Made by a program: the position numbers and the translations under genes | In this document: positions 10,325 through 18,442 of the stretch, one piece after another | How positions within the stretch are numbered: position 1 is the first letter of the stretch | Layout: each line of letters opens with the position of its first letter | Assembly: GCF_002846335.1 (NCBI RefSeq) | Contig: NZ_PJMQ01000001.1 | Coordinates: forward strand, 3,906,001 to 3,970,000 | From: Janthinobacterium sp. 61 | GTDB taxonomy: Bacteria > Pseudomonadota > Gammaproteobacteria > Burkholderiales > Burkholderiaceae_D | Reading direction: 5' to 3' | DNA length: 64,000 nt | Notes under the pieces: model-generated | Databases searched by the model: none | Told to the model about the DNA's origin: nothing | What the model saw: only the letters and a program-made list of their open reading frames with translations

Positions 10325-11344
10325 TCAAGCTGCGTAGCCTTGCGGGTTCTGGTGCTGCCAGCGCCAGTGATCGCGGCACATGTCGTCGATGTTTTTCTGC
10401 GCTTGCCAGCCCAGTAATTGCTTCGCCTTGTCGGCCGAGGCGTAGCAGCTGGCGATGTCGCCGGGGCGGCGCGGCACGATATCGTACGGCACGGCACGGC
10501 CGCTGGCCGCTTCGAAGGCCCGCACGGTATCGAGCACGCTGTAGCCATGGCCCGTGCCCAGGTTGACGGTGAAGCCGCCCTCGGTGGAAAACAGGCGGTT
10601 CAACGCGGCCACATGGCCCAGCGCCAGGTCGACCACGTGGATGTAGTCGCGCACACCCGTACCATCCGGCGTATCGTAATCATTGCCGAAGACGGCCAGG
10701 CGCTCACGGCGGCCCACTGCCACCTGGGCAATGAAGGGCATCAGGTTATTCGGGATGCCGGCCGGGTCTTCACCGATCAAGCCGCTGGCATGCGCACCCA
10801 CCGGGTTGAAATAGCGCAACACACCGACTTGCCATTGAGCATCAGCATGCACGAGATCGGCCAGAATCTGCTCGACCATCAGCTTGGAGCGGCCGTATGG
10901 GTTGGTCACGGACAAGCGCGACGATTCCAGGATCGGCAGGGCTTCCGGATCGCCATACACGGTGGCCGACGAGCTGAACACAAAACGCTTCACGTTCGCC
11001 GCCGCCAGCACTTCCAGCAACGCTACGGTGCCTGTCACATTGTTATCCATATACATCAGCGGCTGGGCCACGGATTCGCCCACCGACTTCAGCCCCGCAA
11101 AATGGATCACTGCATCGATGGCATGCTCGCGCAGTACGGTGGCCATGGCCACGCGATCGCGTACGTCAGCCTCGTAGAAAGGCACGCTTTTGCCGGAAAT
11201 GCGCTCCACGCGCACCATCGCTTCGCGCGCGCTATTGCACAGATTATCCACCGCGACCACATCGAAGCCGGCAGCCAGCAATTCGACGCAGGTATGCGAA
11301 CCGATGAAACCGGATGCGCCGGTTACGAGTATTTTCTTGGACAT
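10325..11344 (-). CDS. galE: UDP-glucose 4-epimerase
   Basis: A 339-residue short-chain dehydrogenase that interconverts UDP-glucose and UDP-galactose for envelope polysaccharides and the Leloir pathway. NAD-binding GASGFIGS sits at residues 9-16. The catalytic triad is SSSATVYG (Ser 124-126), Tyr150 and Lys154 (PYGRSK). YFNPVGAH, NNLMPFIAQVAVG and DYIHVVDLA are typical of GalE. A TTG four codons upstream is possible, but the ATG at 11344 gives the standard MSKKILVTGASG start. It is convergent with gdhA across a shared terminator and lies 149 bp after trmB on the same strand. Confidence 0.97.
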   Translation of the reverse strand: MSKKILVTGASGFIGSHTCVELLAAGFDVVAVDNLCNSAREAMVRVERISGKSVPFYEADVRDRVAMATVLREHAIDAVIHFAGLKSVGESVAQPLMYMDNNVTGTVALLEVLAAANVKRFVFSSSATVYGDPEALPILESSRLSVTNPYGRSKLMVEQILADLVHADAQWQVGVLRYFNPVGAHASGLIGEDPAGIPNNLMPFIAQVAVGRRERLAVFGNDYDTPDGTGVRDYIHVVDLALGHVAALNRLFSTEGGFTVNLGTGHGYSVLDTVRAFEAASGRAVPYDIVPRRPGDIASCYASADKAKQLLGWQAQKNIDDMCRDHWRWQHQNPQGYAA

Positions 11345-11417
11345 AATCTCAATCAATGCAAAAAAGATAAGACTACCGTAAATCGCCCACCTTGCCTAGC
11401 CAGCGCACGCTAGCGCG

Positions 11418-11457
11418 CATGAAAAAAGCCTGCGGCGTCGCCGCGGCAGGCTTGTTC
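11418..11457 (-). terminator. Rho-independent terminator downstream of trmB
   Basis: Read on the minus strand, a GCCTGC/GCAGGC stem with a GC-rich, slightly bulged top is followed by six T. It begins 36 bp past the trmB stop and would separate trmB from galE. Confidence 0.8.
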
Positions 11458-11492
11458 TCGTGCAAATGGCACAGGCTGGCAAACCGCCAGAT

Positions 11493-12212
11493 TTATTTCT
11501 TGATGAACACCAGATCCCACACGCCATGGCCCAGTTTCAAGCCGCGGTTTTCAAACTTGGTCAGCGGACGGTACGCTGGCTGCGGCGCATAAGCATCGGC
11601 GCTATTGTGCAACTGCGGCTCGGCGCCCAGTACCTCCAGCATTTGCACCGCGTAATCTTCCCAATCGGTGGCGCAATGCAGATAGCCGCCCGGCGCCAGG
11701 CGATCGGTCAGCTGCTTGACGAAAGGCGACTGGATCAGGCGGCGCTTGTTGTGGCGTGCCTTGTGCCATGGATCGGGGAAAAACACGTGGATACCGGCCA
11801 GCGAATTGGCAGGAATCATGTGCGTCAGCACTTCCACGGCATCGTGCTGCAGCAGGCGCAGATTCGTCAGCGACTCTTCGCCGATCAGTTTCAACAGACT
11901 GCCGACACCCGGCGTATGCACTTCGACACCGATAAAATCCTTCTCCGGCATGGCCTTGGCGATATGGGCGGTCGTCGCCCCCATGCCAAAACCGATTTCC
12001 AGGATGACCGGCGCCTTGCGGCCAAACACCTGTTCGAAGTCCACGGGCTCCTTGGCGAAAGGCAACAGGAACTGCGGCCCCAAGGTCTCAAGCGCGCGCG
12101 CCTGCGCGACAGACAGCCGTCCCGCGCGGGTCACGAAGCTGCGGATGCGGTGTTCGGTCGGATCGTACATCATCGGCCGCGCCGGGCCGTTTGCTGGGGT
12201 ATCAGAAGACAT
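11493..12212 (-). CDS. trmB: tRNA (guanine-N7-)-methyltransferase
   Basis: A 239-residue SAM-dependent enzyme that makes m7G46 in tRNA. It has the TrmB motifs [21 protein letters not shown] (SAM-binding motif I), [40 protein letters not shown] (the family signature) and [18 protein letters not shown]. The length is normal with a short N-terminal extension. Its start lies 53 bp from the tRNA-Gly remnant at 12266-12312, so the integration that created the neighbouring island happened just upstream of this gene and may have changed its promoter. Confidence 0.96.
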   Translation of the reverse strand: MSSDTPANGPARPMMYDPTEHRIRSFVTRAGRLSVAQARALETLGPQFLLPFAKEPVDFEQVFGRKAPVILEIGFGMGATTAHIAKAMPEKDFIGVEVHTPGVGSLLKLIGEESLTNLRLLQHDAVEVLTHMIPANSLAGIHVFFPDPWHKARHNKRRLIQSPFVKQLTDRLAPGGYLHCATDWEDYAVQMLEVLGAEPQLHNSADAYAPQPAYRPLTKFENRGLKLGHGVWDLVFIKK

Positions 12213-12265
12213 GGAAATGGAGAAATAAGTGGCCGCGCCATATAAAACCGGGCGCCAGCGAAAAA

Positions 12266-12312
12266 TGGAGCGGGTGAAGGGAATCGAATCCTCGTCGTTA
12301 GCTTGGGAAGCT
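12266..12312 (-). repeat. Partial tRNA-Gly copy, candidate distal attachment site (att)
   Basis: These 47 bases match the 3' part of the intact tRNA-Gly(CCC) at 15185-15231 in 45 positions, from the CCA end to the anticodon stem. Beyond that similarity stops abruptly. One difference breaks a T-stem pair (AGGAT instead of AGGGT), and the 5' half of the tRNA is absent. A duplicated tRNA 3' end in direct orientation is the classic footprint of integration by a tyrosine recombinase. Confidence 0.8.
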
Positions 12313-12537
12313 CGACAAGGAACTCAACAGCCATGCGGGCTTGCGGCCCGTTTCTGCTCCGCAAAAATGACATTATAGCAGCCGCAGAAGCGGCCATCCA
12401 TGCAGCGAATTGTGCGATTGTGGAGTGACTGGTAACGATTACACCGCCCTGTCAATCTCCATCAATTCCAGGCTATCGAACAAAGGTCCTATTTTTTATC
12501 CGAGCATATCGCCGATGGATGCGAACTTTGGCAATTA

Positions 12538-14571
12538 TCAGGTCTTCTTGCCGGCTTGCCGGCAAAGCGCCGTCCCCTTTTCAAGTGCGCCACGCTGGCG
12601 CAATATCGATGCTACGCGCGGCGCACCCAGACATTCGGCATACGCCAGCGGGCTAATCCGCTCATCCGGCGATGCGTTCAGGTCGAGACCGGGTCTGGCT
12701 TGCATGATCAGGAGGAGAATATCGTCCTTGTCGCCATCAAGGACGCGTAGCCAGGCGGGGAAGCCTTTCGCGTCTTTTGCTTGCGGGTCGGCGCCGAAAT
12801 CGAGCATCGTTTTGACGATCTCCACGCTGCCCGTCTCAATTGCATATTTCAGTAGCGGGTTGCCGAAGCCATTGCCTGCCACTTCCTTGGCATTGTTATG
12901 GCTGCTCAGCAGCATGCGCACCACGTCTGCCGACTGCGCCGACAAACTGCCGTTCGGATCGCGCATTCTCAAGTAGCCACCCAGCGGCGTGTCGGTTTGC
13001 CCGTCGCGCGCGATCGACAGCGGATAGCGCTGATCGAGCCGCATGCCTGCCTTCAATAGTGGGCCAAGCACGCTGGGGCAGTACAGCAATCTGACCGCCA
13101 GCACATTTTTCGGAATAGTCGGATGCAGGAAAAAACGCGTAGGGTCAGCTCCCAGCAGGAACGCCAGAGAAATGGCATCTTTGCCAGTGCAGTCGTCCAG
13201 CGCTCGCCGCAACAGATCATCGGCCACGTCAGCCTGCAACTTGCCTTTGCCGCCATGGACGTATTCGATCAAGGCGGACTTGTACGCCGTGGCCGCGGCT
13301 GACTGACTCAGCACATGCGGCGCAGCCCAGCGATTGAGGGGACTGGCGCCCGCATCCAGCAGGCGCCGCACGCCAACGGCATCATCACGGACGATCACGT
13401 GCTCAAGCACGCTGGAGGCATCGAGCGCCGCCATCCCCGCCTCCCGCGTCAGCCAGTCGAATACCGGCATGGGCAGCGCGCCGACGCGGACTTTTCCCAG
13501 CACCTCATCGGCCAGATACTTGTGGAATGTCACCAGTTCGTCCGGCACTTGCATGGACTTGATGACATCGAGCGTGCGCAATGCCGCATCGTCAGGCAAG
13601 TTGACGGCGTGCCGTGCCAGCAGCCAGGTATTGCCATGGTCGGCCGGATCGGGTCGGCTAGCGGCCAGGCGGGGTAAAATCTCCTCGGCAAAAAGCGCAT
13701 AATAATCTTGCCGCATGGCCGGGATGGCCTGGTTCGGGGATATTGGCGGCTCGCTGCCCGCCAGGAAACGCCGGGATGCCTCCCACCATGCCGATTCGCC
13801 GCTGGCGGTGCGCGGAACCGATCCAGCGGCCAGCAAAACACGGATGTGCCGCAGCACGGCAGCGCGCGCAATGGCATCATTGGCCGGACTGGGCGTTGGA
13901 TTTTCGCTCCCCGCCATCAATCCATGCAGATACTGCCCACACATCACCTCGCGCTGGAAGTCCTCGGACTGACGGTGTCGCTTAAGGTCGGGCGGCAGTG
14001 CATGGAATGCGGCCAGGCTCATATCCGCAGGCATGCCATGGGCACAATATTCGCTGTTTGCCGGTGCGGGTGGCTTGATCGCCTGCCGCACGGGGTACAA
14101 ATCCATGCCTCCCGGGGCAAATCCATCCAATGAAACCAGGACGGTGCCCGTCTTGCTCGTACGCATGGGGGCGGCGAAATTCTGGCTTGCAGCCACGCCG
14201 GAGAATTGTGCGCCAGAAAAGGTTTTAACAAAAAACACACCGGCACCGGCCAGCGCGCAGGAAGCGCCATCCATTTGCACGGGAATCTGGCTGAACTGCT
14301 CACGCGTCATTGGCCTGAGCGACACCTGATAAGAAGTCCACGCTTTTTGCTCAGGATCGTATGTCGACAAGACATAACCGTGCTCCTGATGCTCGATCCA
14401 GATTCGGGCAGGCTCGCCTTCCTGCACCGCATAGCTTCCGACCAAACCATCACATGCGGGCGCTTCAGCGTATATGAACAAGGCAACAATCCCTATAACA
14501 AGGCTTTTAAATTGACGCAGCAGAAATTTAGTCGTTGTTCGCATTTTTTCATGCATCGTTTGATTTTGCAT
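12538..14571 (-). CDS. Secreted ankyrin-repeat protein of unknown function
   Basis: A protein of up to 677 residues. A hydrophobic segment (SLVIGIVALFIYAEAPAC) near residues 23-40 acts as a signal peptide, so it is exported. The middle is poorly characterised, with many Pro/Ala and several Cys (CDG, SCALAG, YCAHG, MCGQ). From about residue 360 ankyrin-like units can be seen: VRRLLDAGASPLNR, SVEIVKTMLDFGADPQAKDAKG and APRVASILRQRGALEKG. Ankyrin repeats bind other proteins. The start is uncertain: ATGs exist at 14571, 14556 and 14544, none with a strong ribosome site at normal spacing. It is the only intact gene inside the tRNA-Gly island. Confidence 0.8.
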   Translation of the reverse strand: MQNQTMHEKMRTTTKFLLRQFKSLVIGIVALFIYAEAPACDGLVGSYAVQEGEPARIWIEHQEHGYVLSTYDPEQKAWTSYQVSLRPMTREQFSQIPVQMDGASCALAGAGVFFVKTFSGAQFSGVAASQNFAAPMRTSKTGTVLVSLDGFAPGGMDLYPVRQAIKPPAPANSEYCAHGMPADMSLAAFHALPPDLKRHRQSEDFQREVMCGQYLHGLMAGSENPTPSPANDAIARAAVLRHIRVLLAAGSVPRTASGESAWWEASRRFLAGSEPPISPNQAIPAMRQDYYALFAEEILPRLAASRPDPADHGNTWLLARHAVNLPDDAALRTLDVIKSMQVPDELVTFHKYLADEVLGKVRVGALPMPVFDWLTREAGMAALDASSVLEHVIVRDDAVGVRRLLDAGASPLNRWAAPHVLSQSAAATAYKSALIEYVHGGKGKLQADVADDLLRRALDDCTGKDAISLAFLLGADPTRFFLHPTIPKNVLAVRLLYCPSVLGPLLKAGMRLDQRYPLSIARDGQTDTPLGGYLRMRDPNGSLSAQSADVVRMLLSSHNNAKEVAGNGFGNPLLKYAIETGSVEIVKTMLDFGADPQAKDAKGFPAWLRVLDGDKDDILLLIMQARPGLDLNASPDERISPLAYAECLGAPRVASILRQRGALEKGTALCRQAGKKT

Positions 14572-14831
14572 CTTGATTGTACATATCCCTCGGTAATTCC
14601 CGCATTTTTTGAGCGCGCTAAAAGTAGAGGTTAAGCGGCTAGGGCAAGCTTCTGTTTTGGCGTGACGCTAACGTCGGTGCGAATGCTACGCTTGAGTGCG
14701 CCATATTGGCCACACATGACACAAATGCCTGGTCATTTCTTGTCGGAAGAACCTGCCCGGCTATCAAGGCGTTTTGAGTAGCTAGTCATAGTTGCCATTT
14801 ATTATTCCCAAGAAGAACATTGCATCCATAG
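14572..14831. other. Intergenic part of the island, no gene recognised
   Basis: This is less GC-rich than its surroundings and has no plausible long reading frame on either strand. It should carry the promoter of the ankyrin gene. No complete insertion sequence ends were identified. Confidence 0.5.
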
Positions 14832-14945
14832 GCAGCGCGCACTTTGCAGCAGATCCATGGGGACCTGAAAGAGCTGGACTATGCGGGGTCATACGACCGC
14901 GTGGCAGCGTTTGCCAGGCAGTGGAAGGCGGGTCAAACAGTGTGG
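14832..14945 (+). pseudogene. Fragment of an IS21-family transposase (IstA)
   Basis: Frame translation from about 14832 gives LQQIHGDLKELDYAGSY followed by DRVAAFARQWKAGQ. This matches the conserved region of IstA transposases just before their catalytic core. The frame has a stop at 14829-14831 and loses similarity after about 14945. Neither the DDE domain nor an istB gene is present, so this is a relic of an insertion sequence. It supports a mobile origin for the segment. Confidence 0.7.
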
Positions 14946-15184
14946 GGCAATTCTGCGAGCAAACGAACAGATAGCCGCCCAGGAGGATAGCAAATTGCTC
15001 AATTGAGATAGTCACGAATTGTCACACTGAAGCGAATGTCTCAGCCCAGTCTGAAGCGAGGCGAAGGGCTAGACACCATTCGGAAGCGCGGCGTTGGATC
15101 AAGGAAAACTAACGCGTTTGACACGACTTGTGGAGCAGTTTAGCTCTGTGGAGCAGCGAAAGCAGGTTTTTCGCCGTTTTTCAT
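14946..15184. other. Island sequence between the IS21 relic and tRNA-Gly
   Basis: No gene seen. Short AAGCG-containing repeats (GAAGCGAATG, GAAGCGAGGC, GGAAGCGCGG) occur at 15031-15095 and may be part of an old insertion sequence end. The last bases directly follow the tRNA CCA end. Confidence 0.4.
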
Positions 15185-15258
15185 TGGAGCGGGTGAAGGG
15201 AATCGAACCCTCGTCGTAAGCTTGGGAAGCTTCTGCTCTACCATTGAGCTACACCCGC
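15185..15258 (-). tRNA. tRNA-Gly (anticodon CCC)
   Basis: A 74-nt tRNA including an encoded CCA. The acceptor stem GCGGGTG pairs with CACCCGC. D arm GCTC-AATGGTA-GAGC, anticodon loop TTCCCAA (CCC), and T arm AGGGT-TCGATTC-CCTT are all present. The anticodon stem has one G-A mismatch at its outer pair. It aligns along its length with E. coli tRNA-Gly(CCC). Its 3' half is duplicated at 12266, marking it as an integration site. Confidence 0.97.
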
Positions 15259-15267
15259 GAAGCCTGC

Positions 15268-15297
15268 ATTTTACGCGGGATGGCCAAGACTTGGCAA
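15268..15297 (-). promoter_or_regulatory. Promoter of tRNA-Gly
   Basis: On the minus strand TTGCCA and TAAAAT are separated by 18 bp, and the tRNA starts 9 bp after the -10 box. Confidence 0.65.
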
Positions 15298-15453
15298 ACT
15301 TCTGGATCGCTTTCGAATTCATCATGAATTCTCGCAGCATTTGACAAAAAAATACAAACAGCAACATCGGCACGGTACCGTTTTTGTCGATAGCGAACAT
15401 CTTTTCGGGAAGCCAGGTAATACCCCCAGCAAATGATCGCGCTTAACAGTAGG
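15298..15453. other. Intergenic region upstream of tRNA-Gly, no gene recognised
   Basis: AT-richer than average. No coding frame or further RNA gene was seen before the sugar-transferase relic begins. Confidence 0.4.
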
Positions 15454-15695
15454 CTACTGGCGCGGGATCCTGACGCGCATGCCGAACTGGAGCGCTATGC
15501 CAGGCAGATCGAGTATTGTCTTGAAGCGAAACCCGGAGGCACATGCCGATGACAAATGAGCGGCGAAACGATGCCAGTTACGATACCCGCTCCTATCTCG
15601 ACGCCTGGTATGTCAATAACTGGTCTTTGTTCAATGATATTGTTATCCTGCCTAAAACGGTTAAGGTCATTTTCAAGAAAGATGGCGCTTACTAA
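15454..15695 (+). pseudogene. 3' remnant of a WbaP-like undecaprenyl-phosphate sugar transferase
   Basis: The translation gives AELERYARQIEYCLEAKPGG, then a stop (TGA where Trp is expected in GLWQVSG). QMSG follows, and after a one-base deletion NDASYDTRSYLDAWYVNNWS and LFNDIVILPKTVKVIF, ending KKDGAY. This is the conserved C terminus of bacterial sugar transferases (PF02397) that start O-antigen or exopolysaccharide repeat units. The 5' part is missing, and one nonsense and one frameshift change are visible, so the gene is dead. It lies 125 bp upstream of rfbB, implying that a larger polysaccharide locus once extended here. Confidence 0.85.
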
Positions 15696-15766
15696 TGACA
15701 TTAGCAACTCAATAATTGTACTTTGAAAACATTTCGTGGCCCTCGCACTCAGACAATCGGACGAGG

Positions 15767-15796
15767 GAGCATTGTGACAATGAGCATTGTGACAAT
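15767..15796. repeat. Tandem 15-bp repeat with an internal palindrome upstream of rfbB
   Basis: GAGCATTGTGACAAT occurs twice head to tail. Each unit holds the 11-bp palindrome ATTGT-G-ACAAT, with the two centres 15 bp apart. It ends 24 bp before the rfbB start and could be a paired operator for the rfb operon. Confidence 0.6.
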
Positions 15797-15820
15797 ATGC
15801 GAGTAAAAGAGGATAACAGC

Positions 15821-16900
15821 ATGATTTTAGTAACTGGCGGCGCCGGCTTCATCGGTTCCAATTTTGTACGCGACTGGCTTGCGCTCAACGATGAGCCCGT
15901 GATCAATTTTGACAAACTGACCTACGCTGGCAATCTCAGCAACCTGGCCAGCCTGGAGCACGATCCACGCCATATCTTTGTGCGTGGCGATGTCTGCGAT
16001 ACGGCCCACATCTCCCGCCTGCTGACGGAACACCAGCCGCGCGCCATCGTGCATTTTGCCGCGGAAAGCCATGTTGATCGTTCGATTCATCACCCTGGCG
16101 ACTTCATTACCACCAACGTCAACGGCACCTTCAGCCTGCTGGAGGCCACGCGCGCGTTTTGGTCCGGCTTGGCAAGCGAAGCCAAGGATGGCTTCCGCTT
16201 CCTGCATGTCTCGACCGACGAAGTCTATGGCACCCTGGGACCGAACGACCCGCCATTCACGGAAACAACGCCGTATGCGCCAAACAGCCCCTATTCGGCA
16301 TCGAAAGCGGCATCCGATCATCTGGTGCGCGCGTATTTCCACACGTATGGCATGCCGGTGCTGACGACGAACTGCTCGAACAACTATGGTTCCTTCCATT
16401 TCCCGGAAAAACTGATTCCGCTCATTATCAGCAACGCCCGTGCCGGCAAGGCCCTGCCTATCTACGGCGACGGCATGCAGGTGCGCGACTGGCTATACGT
16501 GGGCGACCATTGCTCGGCGATTCGCCGCGTGCTCGAGGCGGGCCGCCTGGGCGAGGTCTACAACGTGGGCGGGTGGAATGAAATGCCCAACCTGGAAGTC
16601 GTGCACACCTTGTGCAACATCCTCGATACGCTGGCCCCGAAAGCATCAGGCAGCTATCGCGAACAAATCACCTATGTGCAGGATCGCCCTGGCCATGACC
16701 GCCGCTATGCCATCGATGCGCGCAAGATCGAGCGCGAACTGGGCTGGAAGCCGGCCGAAACCTTCGCCACCGGCATACGCAAGACCGTCCAGTGGTACTT
16801 GGACAACCAGGCCTGGGTACGCGATGTCCAGTCGGGCGACTACCTGAATTGGGTAGAGAAAAACTATGCGGCGCGCGATGCGGCACAGGAGCAGAAATAA
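15821..16900 (+). CDS. rfbB: dTDP-glucose 4,6-dehydratase
   Basis: A 359-residue NAD-dependent enzyme, the second step of dTDP-L-rhamnose synthesis. GGAGFIGS (residues 6-13) binds NAD. STDEVYG (131-137) holds the catalytic Asp-Glu pair, and YSASK supplies Tyr158 and Lys162. NCSNNYG and the C-terminal [11 protein letters not shown] are diagnostic. The ATG at 15821 follows AAAGAGG at good spacing; a longer frame would read through the tandem repeat. It overlaps rfbA by one base (TAATG). The order is rfbB-rfbA-rfbC with no rfbD in the window. Confidence 0.97.
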   Translation: MILVTGGAGFIGSNFVRDWLALNDEPVINFDKLTYAGNLSNLASLEHDPRHIFVRGDVCDTAHISRLLTEHQPRAIVHFAAESHVDRSIHHPGDFITTNVNGTFSLLEATRAFWSGLASEAKDGFRFLHVSTDEVYGTLGPNDPPFTETTPYAPNSPYSASKAASDHLVRAYFHTYGMPVLTTNCSNNYGSFHFPEKLIPLIISNARAGKALPIYGDGMQVRDWLYVGDHCSAIRRVLEAGRLGEVYNVGGWNEMPNLEVVHTLCNILDTLAPKASGSYREQITYVQDRPGHDRRYAIDARKIERELGWKPAETFATGIRKTVQWYLDNQAWVRDVQSGDYLNWVEKNYAARDAAQEQK

Positions 16901-17793
16901 TGGTCGGCACCATCGAACGCAAGGGCATCATCCTGGCCGGTGGTTCCGGTACGCGTCTGTATCCGGTCACCATGGCGGTGTCGAAGCAGCTGCTGCCCGT
17001 CTATGACAAGCCGATGATTTACTATCCGCTGACCACCCTGATGCTGGCCGGCATACGCGACATTCTGATCATTTCCACGCCACAAGATACGCCGCGCTTC
17101 CAGGAGTTGCTGGGCGACGGCAGCCAGTGGGGCATCCGCCTGACCTATGCCGTACAGCCTAGTCCGGACGGCCTGGCACAGGCGTTCATCATCGGCAAGG
17201 AGTTTGTCGGCGATGCTCCATCGGCCCTGATTCTGGGCGACAACATCTACTACGGCCATGACTTCGAAATCCAATTGCGCAAAGCATCCGCGCGCACCAG
17301 CGGGGCCACCGTGTTCGCCTACCATGTGCACGATCCGCAGCGTTATGGCGTGGTCGATTTCGATGATCAGCGCCGCGCTGTCAGCATCGAGGAGAAGCCG
17401 CTCAAGCCAAAATCGAACTATGCCGTTACCGGCCTGTATTTCTACGACAGCCAGGTGTGTGACATCGCCGCCGGTATTATTCCTTCGGCGCGTGGCGAAC
17501 TGGAAATCACTGATGTTAACCGTGCCTACCTGGAACGCGGTCAATTGAACGTCGAGCTGATGGGCCGCGGCATGGCCTGGCTCGACACTGGCACCCATGA
17601 ATCCTTGTTGGAAGCGAGCCAATTCATTGCCACGATTGAAAACCGCCAGGGCTTGAAAGTTGCCTGCCCCGAGGAAATCGCTTACCGCAAAGGATATATC
17701 GATGGCGCCAAACTGGAGCAACTGGCCCGGCCATTGAAAAAGAACGCCTATGGCCAGTATCTGTTGCGTTTGCTCGACGACAAGATATTCTGA
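16900..17793 (+). CDS. rfbA: Glucose-1-phosphate thymidylyltransferase
   Basis: A 297-residue nucleotidyltransferase making dTDP-glucose from dTTP and glucose-1-phosphate, the first step toward dTDP-rhamnose. It has the signature [17 protein letters not shown], the metal-binding [29 protein letters not shown] in variant form, and [13 protein letters not shown]. The length is standard. Its start overlaps the rfbB stop, so translation is coupled; rfbC follows after 44 bp. Confidence 0.97.
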   Translation: MVGTIERKGIILAGGSGTRLYPVTMAVSKQLLPVYDKPMIYYPLTTLMLAGIRDILIISTPQDTPRFQELLGDGSQWGIRLTYAVQPSPDGLAQAFIIGKEFVGDAPSALILGDNIYYGHDFEIQLRKASARTSGATVFAYHVHDPQRYGVVDFDDQRRAVSIEEKPLKPKSNYAVTGLYFYDSQVCDIAAGIIPSARGELEITDVNRAYLERGQLNVELMGRGMAWLDTGTHESLLEASQFIATIENRQGLKVACPEEIAYRKGYIDGAKLEQLARPLKKNAYGQYLLRLLDDKIF

Positions 17794-17837
17794 GCTGTGC
17801 CGCGCTTTCCACCTAGTTCATACGATACCGAAATACC

Positions 17838-18383
17838 ATGCAAATCCAGACCACAGCCATTCCTGAAGTATTGATACTCGAACCGACCGTGTTCGGAGAC
17901 GACCGCGGCTTTTTCTATGAGAGCTTTAACCAGAAGCGCTTTGCCGAACTGACCGGCGTTACACGCCCCTTCGTGCAGGATAACCACTCCAAGTCCGCCA
18001 AGGGTGTATTGCGCGGCCTGCATTATCAGATCCAGCAGCCACAAGGCAAACTGGTACGCGTCACCGCCGGCGCAGTATTCGACGTCGTCGTTGACCTGCG
18101 TAAAAGCTCGCCAACCTTCGGTCGCTGGGTCGGCGTCGTGCTGTCGGCCGCCAACAAACGCCAGCTATGGATTCCCGAAGGTTTCGCCCACGGCTTCTTG
18201 GTAACCAGCGACAACGCTGAATTCCTGTACAAAACCACCGATTACTGGGCGCCGGAATTTGAGCGTAGCCTGCTGTGGAATGATCCGGCAATCGGCATCG
18301 ACTGGCCGCTGGACGGCGAACCGCTATTGTCGGGCAAAGACAAAGCCGCAACATTGCTGGCCAACGCCGACCTCTTCGCCTGA
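17838..18383 (+). CDS. rfbC: dTDP-4-dehydrorhamnose 3,5-epimerase
   Basis: A 181-residue cupin-type epimerase, the third step of dTDP-L-rhamnose synthesis. GVLRGLHYQ carries the catalytic His62. VFDVVVDLRKSSPTFG, WIPEGFAHGFLV and FLYKTTDYWAPEFERSLLWNDP (with the active-site Tyr) are all present. It is the last gene of the rfb run. The final reductase, rfbD, is not downstream: the next gene is convergent and unrelated. It must be elsewhere if dTDP-rhamnose is made. Confidence 0.97.
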   Translation: MQIQTTAIPEVLILEPTVFGDDRGFFYESFNQKRFAELTGVTRPFVQDNHSKSAKGVLRGLHYQIQQPQGKLVRVTAGAVFDVVVDLRKSSPTFGRWVGVVLSAANKRQLWIPEGFAHGFLVTSDNAEFLYKTTDYWAPEFERSLLWNDPAIGIDWPLDGEPLLSGKDKAATLLANADLFA

Positions 18384-18442
18384 GCACCGCAATACAGACG
18401 CCCCGCATTCGAGGTGTCAATCGCACCGTGCCAGTGCATCAC

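Larger units (their letters stand above)
12266..15258. mobile_element. Small tRNA-Gly-anchored genomic island remnant
   Basis: The segment between the intact tRNA-Gly(CCC) and its partial direct repeat is about 2.9 kb. It holds one secreted ankyrin-repeat gene and an IS21-type transposase fragment. No integrase gene is left, so the element looks decayed. Boundaries are inferred from the repeats. Confidence 0.65.

Noticed and set aside
12266..12400. A tRNA-Gly gene split by an intron
   Set aside because: No D arm or 5' acceptor sequence complementary to the copied 3' end follows the break, and a T-stem pair is lost. A partial att copy explains it better.
14640..14830. Intact insertion sequence ends around the IS21 relic
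   Set aside because: No matching terminal inverted repeats or target duplication could be identified by eye, so only the transposase fragment is reported.
15140..15400. An open frame overlapping the tRNA with SSMVEQKLPKLTTRVRFPSP
   Set aside because: This peptide is the well-known false translation of tRNA-Gly. The same artefact appears at the partial copy near 12300. It is RNA, not protein.
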